Source of the DNA: Flavobacterium paronense
GTDB taxonomy: Bacteria; Bacteroidota; Bacteroidia; Flavobacteriales; Flavobacteriaceae
Assembly: GCF_030409795.1 (NCBI RefSeq)
Contig: NZ_JAUFQN010000019.1
Coordinates: 2,418,001-2,482,000, forward strand
Direction of reading: 5' to 3'
Length of the DNA: 64,000 bases
In this document: positions 63,696 through 64,000 of the stretch, piece by piece
Layout of the letters: every line of letters starts with the position of its first letter
Position numbering within the stretch: the first letter of the stretch is position 1
Made by a program: the position numbers and the translations under genes
Notes under the pieces: model-generated
Seen by the model: the letters and a program-made list of their open reading frames with translations, nothing else
Databases searched by the model: none
Told to the model about the DNA's origin: nothing

Positions 63696-63718
63696 TTTTA
63701 TTTTTTTTGTGTTTTAAA

Positions 63719-63754
63719 GAGACCGCCTTCAACCACAAAACTGAAGACAGTCTC
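63719..63754 (-). terminator. Hairpin between metY and metX
   Basis: GAGACTGTCTTCA / TGAAGGCGGTCTC (13 pairs, two G-U) with a 10-base loop; followed by TTTAAAACACA and then a T-poor stretch. It may be a partial terminator or an mRNA processing hairpin. Confidence 0.6.
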
Positions 63755-63765
63755 AACAAACAAAC

Positions 63766-64000
<235 letters not shown>

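Overview
The window looks like a piece of the chromosome of a Flavobacterium-type organism (Bacteroidota, Flavobacteriaceae). It is AT-rich and carries the gliding ATPase gene gldA. Many secreted proteins end in a type IX secretion (T9SS) type A sorting domain. Families typical of that group are present (GSCFA, DUF4136, DUF2807, DUF5522, split MetH, a fused DAHP synthase/chorismate mutase). Several promoters fit the Bacteroidota pattern TTG-N17-23-TAnnTTTG. I see no rRNA, tRNA, CRISPR array, prophage or insertion sequence.

Layout. 1-2.7 kb: lysS and two small secreted Lys/Glu-rich proteins. 2.7-5.8 kb: minus-strand operon of a PLP enzyme, a glucosaminidase lipoprotein and hemL. 5.9-13.9 kb: two paralogous T9SS proteins, a decayed gene copy, and its intact 1162-residue relative full of internal repeats. 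13.9-19 kb: a mini HExxH membrane protein, DUF5522, urocanate hydratase, a DUF4136 lipoprotein and an aromatic amino acid hydroxylase. 19-35.8 kb: a two-component signalling island with one LuxR-type response regulator, two TPR histidine kinases, and secreted or lipoprotein genes. 35.9-42.4 kb: ABC exporter, ureohydrolase, secreted metalloprotease, kynureninase. 42.6-51.3 kb: minus-strand block pheA - aminotransferase - tyrA - DAHP synthase/chorismate mutase - rsgA - dtd - mazG-like - aroA - queA. 51.3-55.1 kb: M28 peptidase, gldA, a DUF2807 protein and a PagL-like deacylase. 55.3-64 kb: methionine pathway genes (metF, metH in two pieces, hom, metX, end of metY) and one T9SS protein.

The strongest new signal is in the signalling island. 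Five minus-strand promoters share an 18-bp palindrome with arms ATACG and CGTAT. In every case it lies exactly 22 bp upstream of a -7 box of the form (T/C)AnnTTT(G/A). These promoters precede the response regulator, the operon holding both kinases, a SUMF1-like/T9SS pair, a lipoprotein, and a secreted protein/PQQ-propeller pair. This looks like a self-regulating local regulon.

A second signal is a 29-codon leader peptide upstream of pheA, in which nine of ten consecutive residues are Phe or Tyr. It is followed by an antiterminator segment and an intrinsic terminator directly before pheA. This is a complete classical attenuator for the phenylalanine/tyrosine operon. A SAM-I riboswitch precedes the split metH.

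A third layer is repetitive DNA. Four copies of a short element begin TAGCCC(T/C/A)GAT, carry a variable hairpin, and in most copies end GGAATA. Short phrase-like tandem repeats occur both between genes and in frame inside conserved genes (aroA, metH, the GSCFA gene). One of them is a 7-bp unit whose copy-number change would shift the reading frame.
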